NCBI GenBank assembly: GCA_016795365.1
Contig: JAEUHN010000029.1
Coordinates: forward strand, 124,001 to 188,000
Direction: 5' to 3'
Source: Verrucomicrobiaceae bacterium
Lineage (GTDB): Bacteria > Verrucomicrobiota > Verrucomicrobiia > Verrucomicrobiales > Verrucomicrobiaceae
Length of the DNA stretch: 64,000 nt
A program made the position numbers and the translations under genes. The notes beneath the pieces were generated by a model. The model did no database searches, had not been told where the DNA came from, and was given only the letters and a program-made list of their open reading frames with translations. Below, piece by piece: positions 63,001 through 64,000 of the stretch. Every line of letters begins with the position of its first letter. Position 1 is the first letter of the stretch.

Positions 63001-63393
63001 ATGCTCTGGTTTGTTATCATTCTCATCATCGTGATTGCAGGCTGGCATTGGTTCGAGGGCCAGCAAGACAAGACGTTGTTCAAAGCTGCGGAGGGAAAGA
63101 TCTGCGTGAATCTTCATGCCGCTGAGGCCAAGGCGTTTCTGGAGATTCATCCCGAAACGCAGGTGCTCGACGTGCGCTCGGACGTTGAGTTTCGAGGTGG
63201 AGCACTGCCCGGAGCGATCCATGTGTCCATCGGCGATGCCGAGTTCGACCATAAGGTATCCATGCTGAACAAGGCGAAGCCCGTGCTGGTTTATTGCGCG
63301 GGTGGCATGAGAAGTCGGCAGGCGGTCGGACGGCTCAAGGCGCTGGAGTTCGAGAACATCCAACACCTGCATCGGGGATACAATTCCTGGTAG
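63001..63393 (+). CDS. Membrane-anchored single-domain rhodanese
   Basis: 130 residues. The N-terminal transmembrane helix (MLWFVIILIIVIAGWHWF) anchors a single rhodanese domain with VLDVRSDVEFRGGALPGAIHV and the active-site loop YCAGGMRSRQA, whose Cys carries the persulfide. It transfers sulfane sulfur to thiol acceptors. Together with the separate DUF2892 genes it recreates the two halves of YgaP. It starts 4 bases after the RND stop and is the last gene of this transcription unit. Confidence 0.9.
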   Translation: MLWFVIILIIVIAGWHWFEGQQDKTLFKAAEGKICVNLHAAEAKAFLEIHPETQVLDVRSDVEFRGGALPGAIHVSIGDAEFDHKVSMLNKAKPVLVYCAGGMRSRQAVGRLKALEFENIQHLHRGYNSW

Positions 63394-63478
63394 GCTTTCT
63401 GAGTGGTGACGGACTTGCAAGAGGGCGATGTCCGGGCAGTGCGAGGGGGGAATTTTCGAGAACTACCCGGATCATGGG

Positions 63479-63506
63479 TTGATTTACAAATTTGAATTGC
63501 TATAAT
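63479..63506 (+). promoter_or_regulatory. Sigma-70-like promoter for the right-edge gene
   Basis: TTGATT (63479-63484), a 16-base spacer and a perfect TATAAT (63501-63506) lie in an A/T-rich patch unlike the surrounding GC-rich DNA. The predicted transcript would start near 63513 and reach the GTG at 63563. A small palindrome (TGATA-ATAA-TATCA, 63506-63519) overlaps the -10 end and start site, and a second imperfect one (ATCTGA and TCAGA around TAAT) follows at 63521-63535; either could be an operator. Confidence 0.65.
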
Positions 63507-63562
63507 GATAATAATATCAAATCTGATAATTCAGAGATCTAGGACCCGATCCTCCTCTTGTC

Positions 63563-64000
63563 GTGACTCCCAACCGACCATTGATCCAGTGGCCGCCTCA
63601 AGTCCCATGGGCTTCGAGGCCTGGTTGGCTGCTGGCTAGTCTCAAGGGCATTGGTAACCTCCTTTCACTGACATTTTTCGGCCTTCAATGCGCCGTCGCA
63701 GCCCCGAAACCCCTGCCGCCACGGTTTTGCGTCAGCTACGACGATGCCCCGAAGCAGGGTGATCTCGCCCCGTTTGAATGGTGTATTCTCGAGCCCTCGG
63801 CGACGGTCGATCTCGCCCCTGGCCACCGCCTTGGTCAGGTGTTTCTGGCCTACGTAAGCGCTGTGGAAGCGCAACCCGAGTCCATCAATGCCCGCGAGGC
63901 TGAGAAGCGCTCCGTGCCGGTGGTGGGAAGGAACGACGAGTGGCAATCGCTGTTGCTCGACGTCGAAAATGCGAACTGGCAGACGATGATGATCGAAGCC
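63563..64000 (+). CDS. GH114/PelA-N-terminal-like exported glycoside hydrolase (3' partial)
   Basis: At least 146 residues; the frame runs off the right edge. A GTG at 63563 is the likely start because it yields a signal-peptide-like region (GIGNLLSLTFFGLQCAVAA). The mature start resembles the GH114/PelA-type TIM barrel: FCVSYDDAPKQGDLAPFEWC, then ILEPSATVD, then LGQVFLAYVSAVEAQPE (compare the family patterns FDWVVVEP and AYVSVGE). That would make it an endo-acting enzyme on galactosaminoglycan-type polymers. The rest of the gene is needed to be sure. It has its own near-consensus promoter. Confidence 0.6.
   Translation, partial: MTPNRPLIQWPPQVPWASRPGWLLASLKGIGNLLSLTFFGLQCAVAAPKPLPPRFCVSYDDAPKQGDLAPFEWCILEPSATVDLAPGHRLGQVFLAYVSAVEAQPESINAREAEKRSVPVVGRNDEWQSLLLDVENANWQTMMIEA

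Overview
The window is a GC-rich bacterial chromosome segment whose gene families point to Verrucomicrobiota, probably a Prosthecobacter/Verrucomicrobium-like lineage. This is inferred from family content, not from a marker gene. The indicators are a PVC-type heme-binding/ThuA protein at the left edge, a PSD1-DUF1549-DUF1553 cytochrome-like protein, a Tat-exported DUF1501 protein, a short PEP-CTERM protein, an EF-hand calpain, and many ATGA stop/start overlaps. Shine-Dalgarno sequences are mostly not evident.

Layout. Positions 1-20.7 kb are mixed housekeeping and exported-enzyme genes: heme-binding/ThuA protein, calpain, class II aldolase, DUF1501, a multidomain GH13 enzyme, a D-2-hydroxyacid dehydrogenase, PSD1/DUF1553, methylglyoxal synthase, a lone cyclic-nucleotide-binding-fold protein, a PEP-CTERM/TPR pair and anthranilate synthase I. 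Positions 20.8-46.8 kb hold a long, mostly rightward surface-glycan cluster. It starts with a complete pseudaminic acid pathway (pseB, pseC, pseF, a pseG-pseH fusion, pseI). A CDP-hexose branch follows (rfbF, rfbG, a sugar C-methyltransferase, a 3,5-epimerase, a reductase) with two hexapeptide acyltransferases. The remainder is glycosyltransferases and unusual proteins: a GSCFA protein, a protein with a BFD-like [2Fe-2S] domain fused to an unknown domain, a partner of unknown function, a 1123-residue glycosyltransferase/methyltransferase and a 658-residue double methyltransferase. No flippase, polymerase or initiating transferase is visible.

Positions 46.8-51.6 kb hold envelope and minor genes and one tRNA-Pro(TGG). 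Positions 51.2-63.4 kb look like a sulfide/persulfide handling island: sqr, a TusE/DsrC protein, a DsrE protein and an unknown small protein on one side; a zinc-ribbon thioredoxin; a five-gene overlapping operon (ArsR regulator, membrane fusion protein, DevC-type permease, DevA-type ATPase, exported methyltransferase); and a rightward set with a 44-residue Cys-rich peptide, two DUF2892 proteins, an RND pump with lipoprotein adaptor and a membrane-anchored rhodanese.

The main novelty candidate is that this island appears to be tied together by one operator. A 24-bp element with perfect 7-bp inverted ends lies in the divergent arsR/peptide promoter (58087-58110). A related copy, 17 of 24 positions identical in reverse orientation, lies in the divergent sqr/trx promoter (53738-53761). 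This suggests one ArsR-family repressor coordinates sulfide oxidation, thiol reduction, two exporters and rhodanese.

Structured DNA includes a REPIN-like pair of inverted palindromes inside the first gene, a 34-bp imperfect inverted repeat filling the tusE-dsrE gap, an 11-bp perfect inverted repeat just before the DUF1501 start, two rho-independent terminators, and a near-consensus promoter before a right-edge GH114/PelA-like gene that is cut by the window.
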